Below are positions 1-12,452 of a DNA stretch of 64,000 nt, piece by piece; the stretch's first letter is position 1, and every line of letters starts with the position of its first letter. The notes below the pieces were generated by a model. It did not search any database and was not told where the DNA came from. It worked only from the letters and a program-made list of their open reading frames with translations. Both the position numbers and the translations under genes were made by a program. The stretch spans positions 14,744,770 to 14,808,769 of the forward strand of contig NC_031497.1 in the NCBI RefSeq assembly GCF_000237925.1, given 5' to 3'. The DNA is from Schistosoma mansoni. Taxonomy: Eukaryota; Platyhelminthes; Trematoda; Strigeidida; Schistosomatidae.

Positions 1-2378
1 TTGATTCTGAGATGTCCATTGTATTCCGTGCTTCCAGTCAGATGTCGAGGTCTCCATAATCCAGTCAACCACCAAAAGGAAGAGGAAGCAACCTTGCCTG
101 ACTCCAGTCTTTAGTTGGAATGCATCTATCAGCTGTCATCCATGAACCATTTTGCAGTGTAGTCCGTCATATGATTTTGACAATCCTCTCAGGTACTCAT
201 ACCATAGTGTCGAAGAAGTTTCTATAACGCTATCCTATCCACACTGCCAAACGCCTTCCCATAGTCAAGGAAGTAGATGTATAGTGATGAGTTCCACTCA
301 ACTGATTGTTCAACGATGATCCGTAGCGTCACGTTTCGGTCTGTGCAAGACTGATCCTGACGGACTCTAGTCTGTTGATATGGAAGTTGAGCGTTTACTG
401 AATCTTTCATCCGGTTCAGCAACACTCTGCTGAAAACTTTTCCTGGTACTGACAACAGTGTGATGCCTCTGTAATTCTCACATTTGCTCAGATCGCCTTT
501 GTTATCGTCTTGTTATCTTGATGAGGTGTCCTTCTTCCCAGTCTGTCAACACTTGTTCTTCCTCCCAAATCTTCCTCGATAGAATGTGGAGCAGCTTTGC
601 AGTTAATTAAATGTCTGACTTTAGTGCCTCAGCTGGTATGTTGTCATGTCCTGCTGCTTTCCCATTCTTGATTTGTCTGATGGCCATCTTGATTTCTTCG
701 ATCGTTAGTGGAGTGACATCTATAGGTAGGTTTATGTGTGCTGCTTCGATGTCCGGTAGATTCAGTGGAGCTGGTCTATTCAGCAGTTCCTCGAAGTATT
801 CTACCCATCTTTTCCTCTATTCTTGAGTCTCCGTGATTGTCTTCCCTTCTTTGTCCTTGACCGGTCTCTCGGGTTCACTATATTTCCCTGCCAGTTTCTT
901 TACAGTGTCATATAGTTGTTTTATATTTCCTTCTCTTGCAGCTTTTTCCGCTGTCGTTGTTAGGTATTCCACGTATTTCTGCTTGTCAGCTCTAATGCTC
1001 TTCTTCATTTGTTTGTTTGCTTCTGTGTATTCAGCTTGTTCTCTGACTTTCTCTACTCGTGTTTGACTGTTGTTAATTGCTGTCTTCTTGTTCTTCCACT
1101 CTTCAATCTTGTCCAGGGTTTCCATAGAGATCCATTCCTTATGATGATGCTTCTTGCGGTCGAAAACTTCCTGGCACGTTAAAGTTAATGCTTCTTTGAT
1201 CCCTTCTCAGTTATCCTCCATAATAATTTCTTCTTCTTTCAGTAGACCTTGACAGGCTTGTTATCTGTTGATAAGGGTTATCGTGAATTCGTTGCTTTTT
1301 TTAGTATCTCGAAGGAAGGGTGTATCGAAACTTTGTAATCCTGTTACCCCAGATGTCCAGTGTTTCTTTATCTTCAGTTTCATCTTGGCCACAACTAAGT
1401 GGTGATCTGAAGCTATGTCAGCTCCTCTCCCGATTCTCACATCGTCCATTGTCCTTAGGAATTTTTTGTTGATACAAATATGATCCATCTTGTTATCTGT
1501 GGTGTAGTTCGTTGAGATCCATGTAGCATTGTGTATGCATTTGTGTGGGAATACTGTGCCGCCTATAACCAATTTGTTGAAGGCACATAAATTTGCAAAT
1601 CTCTCTCCATTTTCATTTCTCTCTCTCAGTCCATGTCGTTCCATTATATCTTCTCATCCTGTGTTGTCCATTCCGACTCCAGCGTTTACATCCACCATCA
1701 GGATGGTGAGGTCCTTTTTGGAGCGCTTAGCTATGATTGATTGCAGCCTCTCATAGAACTGATCTTTATCGTCGTCGTTGCTATCATTGGTGGGTGCACA
1801 ACATTAGATAACATTCATTGTGATTCCCCCCTTTGTTTTGAATTATGCTTTGATTATCCTGGATCTGTGAGATTCGCATCCTACGAGTGCATTTCGTGCG
1901 TCTTTGGGCAGCATCAGAGCAACTCCCTGAGTATGTGGAGCATTTTCCTCTTCGTGACCAGATTACAGCAGCATCTCTCCCGTACCTAGCCTTTGTTGTC
2001 CAGCTTGTGTCCAATGGGTTTCGCTGATTCCGAGTACTGCCAATTCGCATCTCCTCATTTCCATTGCTACTTGACTGCTCTTACCGGTTTCCCACATTGT
2101 CCGGACGTTCCATGTATCTATGTTGATTGTTGCTCTGGTTGTTAGAAGGGGCATCGGTCTCGTGACTTCCGAAGAATCTCGACTTTCATCATGAGGCGTC
2201 ATAATTCTTCCTTCAACTCTCAGGACAGAGTTTAAATGGTTTAAATTATATATTGTGGCCAGAGGTTTTTTAGCGAGTTAGTTTTCTACGGGATGGGGTC
2301 GCTAACTCAATGCCCAACCCTCTTCCTTTACCCGGGCAGTAATTTGAGAAGAGCTACAAGCGGAGTTACATCCCACAC
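1..2378 (-). mobile_element. RTE-clade non-LTR retrotransposon, copy 1 (cut by window edge)
   Basis: Reading leftward from about 2,378 this shows a conserved 5' leader, then an apurinic-type endonuclease and the start of the reverse transcriptase. Recognisable pieces are the GTWNVRTMWETG-like endonuclease start (near 2,110; here DTWNVRTMWETG), SETHWTQAGQQRL (near 2,000), the ASDHHLVVAKMKLK endonuclease end (near 1,400), the [14 protein letters not shown] linker (near 920) and the RT block with a degraded YINFIDYEKAF motif (near 270). The frame is broken repeatedly, so it is dead. It is nearly identical to the plus-strand copy at 57.1-59.2 kb and shares private indels with it. The leader (2,210-2,375) matches the one upstream of the 42.3-45.6 kb copy. 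SR2-like RTE is my best family assignment; the 3' half lies outside the window. Confidence 0.9.
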
Positions 2379-4224
2379 ATAATAATTATTATTTACAGAA
2401 TATCAGTTTTACAGGAAGGTCTGAAAATTAATATTGTATTATTGAAATGCACTGTAAGTCACCAGTTTAACTTACCTTAATCAAATGTTTAGTATATTTT
2501 TCTATTGTTCTACATGGATTTTCTCTTGTAAATGTTTTCTTTATTCCATACTTCAGGTAAAAATGTGAGACATTACGAATTTTAGTGCACTCTCGAAAGC
2601 TTTCATAAGGATGAACTTATCTCTCACTTGTGTATACTAACAGATATGAAGTTAATGCTTAGACGTTATTATCGGTCAGCAGTTATGTTCAATTGCCAAA
2701 ACAGTGTTTCTGACAAATAATTCGCTAGAAGTTCAACAACCTTTGGTAAATGTATACAAACGATAATGTTTGTCGTATTCTTATAAATTCAAGTAGTTTA
2801 AGTTAATTTTCTATCGTTTATTAACTAGTTCCATTTTAAACTTCTTAGTACCTTATCATAGTTATTATATCACTCACGGTATTCGAAAGACATATGACAG
2901 ACGTGTCCAGTTATATGTAGTTTATAAAATATTCACTTGAGTGAAATGCATCGGAATTTGAAAAATGAAATTTCACTAGATGTAAGTTAAAATCAATACT
3001 CCAAAATATTTAGAGTAGACAAAAATGGTATAACCTTGAAGTGTATGGCCTTCTATAGATTGACTGGAACAGAAGGAAATAAAAGCAAGCAGAATATCGA
3101 TTCGTCTAAGCGACTCTCTGTGAAAAAATGCGGGATAAGTTATGAATTAAAGATTATTATGAATAACCTATTGTGTTAAAGATTATTCATTGGGAATTGT
3201 CCAAGGTGATAGCCTTTTCCAGTTTTGTAATGATGCCACAAAGATAACTGTCAACTATCCATTATCAAATTATAAATAAGCTCTCAAGAATGCTAGGAAA
3301 AGACTTGGAAAGTGATTACATAATAACTTCTGAGATTATGAAAATAATAACAAAGGTGTAGAATTTTAGAAAATACATTTTATGGGTGTAAATATCGAAA
3401 ACTCTCTTGTTTTGATTGACTGTAACTGATGCTTACATAACCTGATAGCTCCAACTTAAAGAAATATTTCAACAACCTAGTAGCGGTGTAAAAAGTAACT
3501 TTTTACTAAATGGAAGAAAAATGATTCACTTTGTTAATACACCTCAATTTGTCTTGAAGTTGAAAGGGATGAATTTGAATCTTGTTATCCAGTAATCATA
3601 GTTATCTTGGTGAAACCTGTCACGCTATGAAAAAGGTGAAAGCATGTAACCAATTAGTTTTTAGAGTATTATCATTAAAGTAGAAATGTCGAAGAAACGA
3701 TAATTTAACTTTTAATTGTGAATGCGATAAAAAACAGATCCCACAACTTTGTAAAGTCAAAAAATAAAAATGAATTAGACCTAAGAATCTTTAATCAACC
3801 TAATCATTATGTTGTATTGTATATATCAGAGTATTCTTTTGTTAACTGGCTTATTTAAAACATTTAGTTGAAATGATGTCAAAAGTCTATTCTTTTAATA
3901 CTAAACTAATCAATTACTTTATGTATGTATCTCTCGTTCATGTGACTACAATTTACTTTTGACCAACTGAATCTAGCACATGTTACATGAATGACCCATA
4001 TATTTATTCGACGCTATCACAGATTAACTGATCAAAAAGGTTGTATTCTACATTGTATTAGATTTTTTACTGTATGTACTTCATTTATATTAAATCGGCG
4101 TACTGTCATTTAAATTACAACTAGCCGACAAAAATCACCACCCATCCATTTAGGATGACCTGAAAGACGATCAAGTACGAAATGGTTAAATAGATCTCGA
4201 CGATATTTTGAGCAATGGTACTAG
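2379..4224. other. No gene or recognised repeat
   Basis: AT-rich sequence with stops in every frame. I see no conserved protein motif, RNA gene or terminal repeats. Confidence 0.5.
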
Positions 4225-4345
4225 GATAACTGGTCAGACACTGTCAGCAACAACCTACTGTGGAAGAGAACGAAACAGATTTCAGCGGAGGAAGAAATCA
4301 GGAAGATGCTCTGGAAGTGGATAGGACACACATTGAGGAAAGCAG
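4225..4345 (+). mobile_element. RTE C-terminal fragment
   Basis: A short stretch translates like the end of the RTE polyprotein: a [18 protein letters not shown] segment followed by EEEIRK and [11 protein letters not shown]. It breaks off abruptly where the ribozyme retroposon begins, so the retroposon probably landed in or beside it. Confidence 0.75.
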
Positions 4346-4359
4346 CCAATTTAGTATTT

Positions 4360-4790
4360 TCACAGTTGAAATCATGAGTCACTTGAAGCTAGACTAAATT
4401 CTCCACAAAACCCCCTCTGATCTATAATCATATGCTCACTAGTGACTGACTTCAAGAGATATTTCCTTGAGTTCTAGTGGGAAGCAGTGACCAGTGGAGT
4501 TCTACCAAGTCTGTTGTAGAGATATCAGCTCACTGAAGACAATTGGTGAACGGTCGCTCAAAATCGTGGATTGGTTGAAGTTAGACATTAACACCGTTGG
4601 ATGCCGGCTCAGTGGTCTATCGGTTAAGGGCTTCTGCTCGATACTGGTAGGTCCTGGGTTCGAGTCTCGCGAGTGCGGGATCGTGGGTGCGCACTTCTGA
4701 GGAGTCCCATAATGGGACGAAACGACCGTCCAGTGCTTCCAGGTTTTCGATGGTGGTCTAGCTTCAATTGACTCATGATTTCAACTGTGA
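4360..4790 (+). mobile_element. tRNA-headed ribozyme retroposon, full unit with inverted 5' end
   Basis: The unit runs from a head near 4,400 (CTCCACAAAACCCC), through a tRNA-like Pol III promoter (A-box region GGCTCAGTGGTC near 4,605, B-box GGTTCGAGTCTC near 4,657), to a hammerhead (4,691-4,736) and a tail ending GACTCATGATTTCAAC. The first 37 bp (4,360-4,396) are an inverted copy of the tail (4,752-4,789), giving it terminal inverted repeats. The same arrangement is seen near 12.5, 41.0 and 61.0 kb. I found no clear target duplication for this copy. Confidence 0.85.
4691..4736 (+). ncRNA. Hammerhead ribozyme, type I, slightly decayed
   Basis: Stem I GCACTT pairs with CAGTGC except for the pair nearest the core. 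The core strand CTGAGGA, a 5-bp stem II (GTCCC/GGGAC), the GAAA core and a short stem III ending at a GTC cleavage triplet are all present. The stem III sequence ACGACCGT carries one change from the palindromic ACGGCCGT of the best copies. Confidence 0.8.
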
Positions 4791-5910
4791 AGATCACGAA
4801 TTCCTAATGCTGAAAATATATGATCTAAAATAGTGTTACAATAGCTTCTTGCTCTAAATACCAACCCTGGTTATGAATTTCGCAATTTATTTTTAAACCG
4901 AAAGTCACTGAGGTAGTTTGTATTTTTCTTGCCAGTGGTAAACTTTAAAATTTGCATGACACAATTTGAGAACTAGTTGTTTCTTTGGATCTATGTAGTA
5001 GGCGAGCATTTTTGATTGTGGACAGGTATGGTTCTTGTTATGTGCATTCTAAAACTGAAAAGTGGAACTGAACGTGGATTAACACTTGGAGCGGCCAGCC
5101 TTAGTAACTATGTAACCAAAATAATAATCGAGGTTTCTTCTGAAAGATTCTGTAGAGGGTGACGTCACTATCGTCTGTGATTATTCTGATCATGAAAAAG
5201 AGCTTGCTCATGTTATAACTTAAATTAATGTTCTCTTATTAGTAATTTAGTACTGAAATAAATTCATGATCTATGAGGTTAAGCAGATTATTAGCGATGT
5301 GATATATCATGATAATGTGCCGCCCTCTTCCTTCTGTATACTGTATACGTTGGAAATTTAAAATCTCCACACAAGCTCAGTAGGGTTTATTTTAGTTTGA
5401 GCACCTTTTTAGTTGCTCTTCTTTGAGCACATTCCAAGACAACAATACTTTTCTTAAGGCAAGCGACATTATGGTAGTATTTTTCCAGATGAGGTTTTAG
5501 TGTGTATCTTTTTTATGTCTGTAGAGACTACACAACATTAATTTTGGAAATCAGAGATTAAATGTCTGTCATTAGGTCATATCATATAACATGTTATGTG
5601 TCAGTGATTTCTGTCGTTATTTTAGATTAACATCTTAGTATATTTGAAATAAAATATCTAAGAATTGTATAAAATATTTTTTATAACACACATAAGAACC
5701 TATTATTGCGGTAAAGAAACAATATGGTTGTATGATGTAAAACAACTTTTTGCTTCATCTACTTCTTTTAATATGACAAAAAATCCATTTTTTTATTGAT
5801 TGTAAACCAGTCAACTGATTCTCTTAGAAAGTTCTTAGATAATGCATAAAACCTAATTAAAGATCTGAAATTCTTTGAGAAAAAAGGACAATCTTGATCA
5901 AATTCTTGTT
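4791..5910. other. No gene or recognised repeat
   Basis: AT-rich, no conserved coding motif, no RNA gene recognised. Confidence 0.5.
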
Positions 5911-5921
5911 ACTTTGACGAG

Positions 5922-6459
5922 GGCCCCCAAATGCCCTGGTACGGCCGAGAGTGGGGAGAGTCTGCTCTCCCTCTCGAAATGCTCTCATATGGCCACGCGA
6001 ATATATAGCCTCTGTCAGGGAAGTCCTACTCACTGCCTTCTCGTGGAGGGTATTGTTGTTCACAAAATTGAGAGGACGAAAAGCGAATGTCCGGCGCTTT
6101 AACCGGGTTGGTGGATGTGGAGGATCCACCTAGGGGAGTTGAAAAACCCTGATTCCAAACCAATGGTGCACATGGACTCGCTCCAGTATCCTGAAGGAAC
6201 GAATGACGTATGAACCATCTGTTGGTCACCGGCTACCATGGGACTGCATCTCCTTACGATGCTCCACTGCCTTGTGGACTAGACCTTTAAGTTAAAGGCT
6301 CCGGGTGTGGCCCCCTAAGAAAACCACCTGCTTCGATTTGGGCATCCGGGCAGTATCACAGCCCTCACACAAATCGAATGAGATTTGTGAGGCGCATATT
6401 TATCTGGTGCTTCCCTGTACCAATATTTATGTGTTTAAATAAATAAATAAATAATAAAT
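5922..6459 (+). mobile_element. Short retroposon with (TAAA)n tail and 11-bp target duplication
   Basis: A 538-bp GC-richer block ends in a TAAATAAATAAATAAAT tail. It is flanked by perfect 11-bp repeats ACTTTGACGAG (5,911-5,921 and 6,460-6,470), so its ends are known exactly. A shorter relative lies at 50,185-50,556 with its own 11-bp flanks. The open frames inside do not resemble any protein I know and are not conserved as frames between the two copies. I see no clear tRNA-type promoter boxes, so it may be an internally deleted LINE derivative and not a tRNA SINE. Confidence 0.85.
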
Positions 6460-6470
6460 ACTTTGACGAG

Positions 6471-9400
6471 GATAGTTGTAAAATCAGGTGGTGATGATTA
6501 TTAGTAATTCAGATGGATGGTTTTAGTGTTATAGAGTTTCGTTTAAATGGGTTGACTAATTACAAAAAATTTTATCCCTGATCTAAAAAATGTCATTAAC
6601 GCCTAACTCAAAAAAAACAAGCTCTGAAAATTATTCCGCAAGCTTTGAATCAGTCGTTCCCTTTGTATGTGCCTTCTCATTATCAATGTTAGGCCGACCC
6701 CCGAAAACGTGGTAGACGGACCTGGTTCTCATTTATTATTAGATTGTTGGCATGTTTATTAGTTATAAATTACTTGGTTCAGAATTCTTAGATTTCCTCA
6801 GTTGAATTCATGTCCATAATTGTCTGTGTGCATAGATATGGATGACGAAATATCTTATCAACACTTGCGTGTGATTAAGTGGATGGAAGGTCCAGCTTGT
6901 TGTACCTAATGCTTCCTGAAGGTAATAAAATCTAGCTAGTAGACGATATTTAATTTTCTCCTTGTTACTCTATCTTTCAGTTTTCATAATATGTAATGGA
7001 GTGATTATGTTGGTGTATACACTAATAATACTTCCGACTAGTTTCTAAATCTTATGATGTTTGCTTCCTTGGCAAAGTTCCATACAGTTTGGTTGATTGA
7101 GTTGTCTAATATTTTAATGTCATTGATCATTACTGGTTATTACACATCATAATCTTTAACCAACTTCTCCTGCGCCTCCTGATATAATCATCTTTAACCA
7201 TGATTACTGAATCACACCCGTTATCAGCTGACAGTGTTTTTATTTTGCAACTTTCCAATATTTTTTTGTTTGTTTTTGAAAGATCAGTAAATGGTAATCC
7301 TTTCTCTGCATGATCAATGACACAACAGTCTATTGTGTTTCTTCTTGGGTTTAATTTAAGTTATCATTAGTTTTTTTTTAAATGATGAACTATTTGATTA
7401 ACTGAGTCATTTCAAAATCCTTCATCTTACTGTCATCGATTCAGCAGTCGAACAGAATAACTTTGTCACTCTTGACTAAATGGTTTGTCAGAAAAGAAAA
7501 TGGAGAGATAACGGCAGAATAGACACTGAGAACAAATATTTCCTCATCATGGTTACACATTGATATACATGTTTGACATTATTAATAATAATACTATATT
7601 CGATACCCATTAAGTGGTATTTCAGTTTACAATATTACAAGTTTGAAAATGATCTGTAGAAATCGCAGAACCAGTGCATAAAGAAATCATCAAGTATAGT
7701 GTAATGAGTTTTTTGAATTTGTCAACAAGATAAGAAAAATCTGTTAATTGAAAACAAACTAAATCTCTAAACGTGTTACCTTTACTCACCAATGCTCAAA
7801 TACTGGGAATAATGGATTTATATATAACGTATTTACTAAAAAAAACTTAGAAACTGGAATTTTTGTTTCTACTATAAATCATAAGAGTTGGTTTTCACGT
7901 GCTCAACTAATATACATTTTCAATCCAACGAGGAGTTTTACAGACAGTCGGATGAAGTTGCAATGAGATCACCACTGGGCCCGCTACTCTTGGATTTTTT
8001 TGACTAAACTGGAGAATGGTTCAAATAAAATTGAAATTAAGCAATTACCATTTTTTTCGCAATACTTATGAATGAAATACACTAGATTAGTATACTTAAG
8101 AGATTTAGTAGCATTTATCTATCCAACACATTCACGTTAGATGAAGAATATAATGTAAGGGTTTTATTTCTAGATGTATTGTTACAAAGAGACTGATTGG
8201 AAAGTTAAGAAGAAAGCAATGTAGGGAATGAACACTTGTTCATAAAACCTATTTTTCGGTTCTGTTCAATTAGGGTGAATAGGAAACATATATATTTATA
8301 CTGTCACTGTAGATCCAGCTATTTCGAGAAAATAATTAGGTGTATTCTTCACCGACTTGCCGAACTTCATCCTGCCTGGTTAACTAATAAACAATTAAAA
8401 ACAAATAGGATCTATATACTGGCTTGTTTAATTTATAAGGGACATCAATGGAACTCAATTAATGAATTTCAAATTATCCAACGTATCCTACCGAAAAATC
8501 TTCGTGCTCTATGCATACGTCTTTTATGCATAACCAAAGCTATCGGGACCCACCTTAACAAACTTGACCTTTGTGTTTATAAAAAAATTGTATAGTCGCT
8601 CTCCACGCCTTGATGAATATCATATGCAACACTAGAGTGAGTTACAAATGACTTATCGAACTCTTGATTTGCTAATTCCTTTCTTCGAAATCTCTACTCT
8701 CCATTTGTTGTTACATAATTAATATTTTCTTTGTGCTAACACAACTGTTATTAGTATTTAGTCAATTGATTTACATTATATTATACAGTCTATCAATTCT
8801 ATAACTGTACGTTCCAATTTATTAATTAATACCTTTGAATAAATAATAATTTCACTCACTTCATCTTTCGATCACTTTGTTACTCCTTTTTGTGACTAAA
8901 AATGGTATCGATGATTGCAGGAAATTTACAAGGAGATGACTTCATGAAAGATTGATTAGATTACGTCATGAACTCATGTGTGTAATTACGTTAATTAGTG
9001 TTTATTTCTGAGTGTATTTCGTCTAGTATATGGATTTTCGACATGTTCGAGTGAATCGATAAGATAACATGTTTCCACCGGACAACCCGGCAGACGAGTG
9101 CTAACGTTCACTTCCTAGTAATTACTGACTCAGCTGCATGAAAACCACACTAACATGTGGCCTGTGATCATGAAGAATTATTATTTGACAGGTGTGCATC
9201 TCGATATACATTTGTAATCAACTAAGAATTATTATATAAAGGGGTAAAAATGTTTTATGATTAGGGGGTTGGGTGTGAGTATTAAATTAAAACCACCGTG
9301 GTGTAAACAGTATTTATAAGAAAACCTCTGAGTAATTTTCCACAAGTGGTCTATGAATGAACGAAATTTGGACTATTCACAACATGTTACATCATTGATC

Positions 9401-11736
9401 ACAATCTGAAGTAGAAGAGTTCTTTTATAATAAAATAACGATATCTAATTAAGACACTTCTCAATAGCTGTATGTTGCTATGTTAAATTATTTAATAATT
9501 TAATAGTGTGTGTAGGATGATTGAAGGGTGTTGTTAATGAGAATATGGATTACGAGATTACATTTAGCAACAGACTAAGTGAATAACCCAAATTTCTTTG
9601 ACACAGTTATAATATGGTAGATATTTAAAGTAAAATGCTAGAATAAAATACAATTTTATGTATACAATTTATGTATACTTCATGTAAACATGTCAATCTA
9701 CCAGCTCATGGGTATGAATGTAGAAATAATCTGATCGATTAAAATATCCAGCAAGTATTATTTATGTTTAGACTGCTATAACATATGTCTTTAGGAATGT
9801 AACTAGCTGAAAAAATAAAGTAGAATGCTCATGGTAATAATAGTGAACCATCATTTTATTTCACCTCTTCTTTGAAAATTCTACCGATAGGTTTTTAGAA
9901 AATAATTTAACCTTTGTTCTAGAAAAAGTGTACAATTCTTTTGTTAATGAGACACAAACAATTTTAATATTCTTGATGTTTTTTCTTTGACCACATTGCA
10001 TAATTTCACCTCTTCTGTAGGTTGGAATATTAGTGATAATGTAAAACTTCAGAACAGTCTTTAATTATTTTTCAGTTTTAACTTGCATAAAAACAGTCGT
10101 TTCTAAGTAACCTTTTGCCTTGTTCCCGGAAATGTAGGTGATGACAACCTAAAAATCCACTTTGGACCTTTGGTTTTTGAAATGACATCTGTAACTTGTA
10201 TGAGCTTAGTTCATGTATCAGCAATAGGGATTGGTCATTTTACTGTGTTATGGATACATAAAGGCTAGTTACAATTCATCTGGGATATTTTTACTTTACC
10301 TATACAGATGTTTAATTCACTATTTACCATAGTGTAGCGACTGAGAAATATCCAACTTCTAATCAAAGCTTGAGTGTAATTCACAGAATTTGATCTGTGC
10401 TACAACTGACTTGAAATATGATCAATAATAGTGAAATGTATGTGTAAGATCGCATATATTCGCGCCAGGTGATATCATAAAGCTAAATATTCTTTTGCTT
10501 CACTAAGTAATCAATAGAATTAATGACTCGGAAAAGTCGCTTAAGTTACAAACATGTGATAAGTAGGTTTACAATATCCATTGCAGTAGGAAACCATGGA
10601 CAACGTAAATAACTGACTGATAATATCATTTATTGCGTTATTAAATTAGGTTAATATCAAATTCTGATGAATGAATCAGTTTATTCTAATTGACAAACAA
10701 GGTCTGTCAATAACTGTTCTAAAAATGACCTTGGAATTAATTAATTAATTAACAAATACCAAATAAGTAGAATCAGTTAATAGTGGATTGAAGATAGAGG
10801 ATTAATAAGCACTTATCTTACAAACCATATTACAACGCATAATGATCTAATGCATAATGTCTATACTATGTGGCTTATTAGTTATCATAGTAACTTTTTC
10901 GGATAATCTAACTTATTCCAGATATAATATCAGTGCACATCTACCATTAGAATTCAGAAGTAATAAATAAATTTTAACAAATACATTCAAATATTACCGA
11001 AGTTTACAACAAACAGTTTTATAAGTAGTTTAAAGTGATAAAACCCTAATTAAATCCATAGATCGGTATCTTTACTCTTTACTTAGACAAGTTTGTTTTA
11101 TTTAAATCACGAAGTTATTCTGAAATATCGTATGTTAGAATGATTAGTTGCAAATAATAAATTAGCGACCGTAGCTTTCAAAAAAAACACGAAAAGTTTT
11201 ACGAATGAAGACAAAATAATAATCCTCAAACATTATCTCTGAATATCTTCCATTTCTAATGTATAAATAACATTTCTACGGATTTTATAGAATAGATGGA
11301 TTATAGCTATCAGCGGAATCCAAGAATTAAGTTTCATCCTATTTGGGACTCGTGTGGTGTTTATATGAATCAATGATTTCTTTGTATTGATGACTGTTTT
11401 GATTTTGAATTCCAAATACAGTACATTCGTTCGTGCTCATCTAATACTTCTTGATTATATTGCGTTGTTGCTGGGATTACTAGTTTATACCATAATTCAA
11501 ATACTCTTAAATATCACAACTCGTTAGATAGATGTACATGCGACTCAATCCTGATACTCAAACTGAAACTAGAAATCGATGTTTTTCGTTTCGAACACTA
11601 ATACGTTATTTGCAATTTATTTCAATCTCATTTTAAATTTTACTAAATAAATACTTTTTTGAACACATAAGCGAACAATTTTTTTCAGTTATTTATATGG
11701 GCATATGGAAATATAAAACCAGTCAAGGCAAGTTGT
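6471..11736. other. Gene-poor stretch; one unassigned 119-codon frame
   Basis: Mostly AT-rich sequence without recognisable domains. The only frame of note is 8,236-8,595 (+), 119 codons, basic and Cys/His/Leu/Ile-rich. I do not recognise it; it lacks a repeated homologue here and could be a chance open frame or a very old element scrap. Confidence 0.45.
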
Positions 11737-11812
11737 CAGTATGGGACGAAACGGCCATCCAGTGCTTCCAGGTGGTTTATGATTGATCGATTCATGATTT
11801 CAATCAAATAAA
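11737..11812 (+). mobile_element. 5'-truncated ribozyme retroposon tail
   Basis: Starts inside hammerhead stem II (TGGGACGAAACGGCCATCC) and continues through the conserved CAGTGCTTCCAGG and ATTCATGATTTCAA tail. The 5' half of the unit is absent, as expected for a truncated retroposition. Confidence 0.75.
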
Positions 11813-12452
11813 TGTCAATGTTAACACCTGCTTTCTTACTATCAATTAGTACTTTTTACCTGTTATATACAATCTTTGAAACTTTATACTGACGGATTGT
11901 TTGATAATATAGTATATTCTATCATTCTCGTATTTGATTATATTTCTTTAAAGAAGCTTGGTTCAGATCGCCGAGCAAAAGGTTGGGTTTTCTTAAAGTT
12001 CAATCGCTGAAATTTTTACAAATATAATTTTCCTTCTTAATATCTTACATTAACTCAACGCTTAAACACCGTGAATGTATTCGTCCAGATTTAGAGGGAA
12101 GTTTTTCTAAGTGTATTGGTACTGATAAGAATAATAAATAATGCAAGTCCTAATAAATTTTTTTTTAATCTCTGAACGGTCTCTATCATATTAAATCACA
12201 AACAGTATGAACGAATAATGTTCTTTTCAGAAAAATTCTGTTCAGTTTCGACAATTATCTATTCAAATTATTAATCTAAACATAATAAGCTTAAAACTGA
12301 TCACATTTTTGGATTATTAATTTAGATGTATAATTGTAAAGCCTGAAAAGAATTTATTTAAAAGAATGTTCTTCGTTCATACATCTATGTCATAATCAAT
12401 AGTTTAATAAAGAAAGTAAGTCAAATCCGAACAAATAGACATCAAAATAATA

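Noticed and set aside
833-1066. Hydrophobic 77-codon frame, identical at 57,327-57,560, as a membrane protein
   Set aside because: It is the antisense of the RTE linker in both copies; identity reflects the LINE.
4605-4680. tRNA-like A and B boxes taken as a tRNA gene (also at 12.9, 17.6, 35.1 and 61.25 kb)
   Set aside because: They are repeated heads of retroposons followed by hammerheads and tails; no cloverleaf with an acceptor stem closes.
8236-8595. 119-codon frame as a novel gene
   Set aside because: No domain, paralogue or splice context supports it; left as unassigned.
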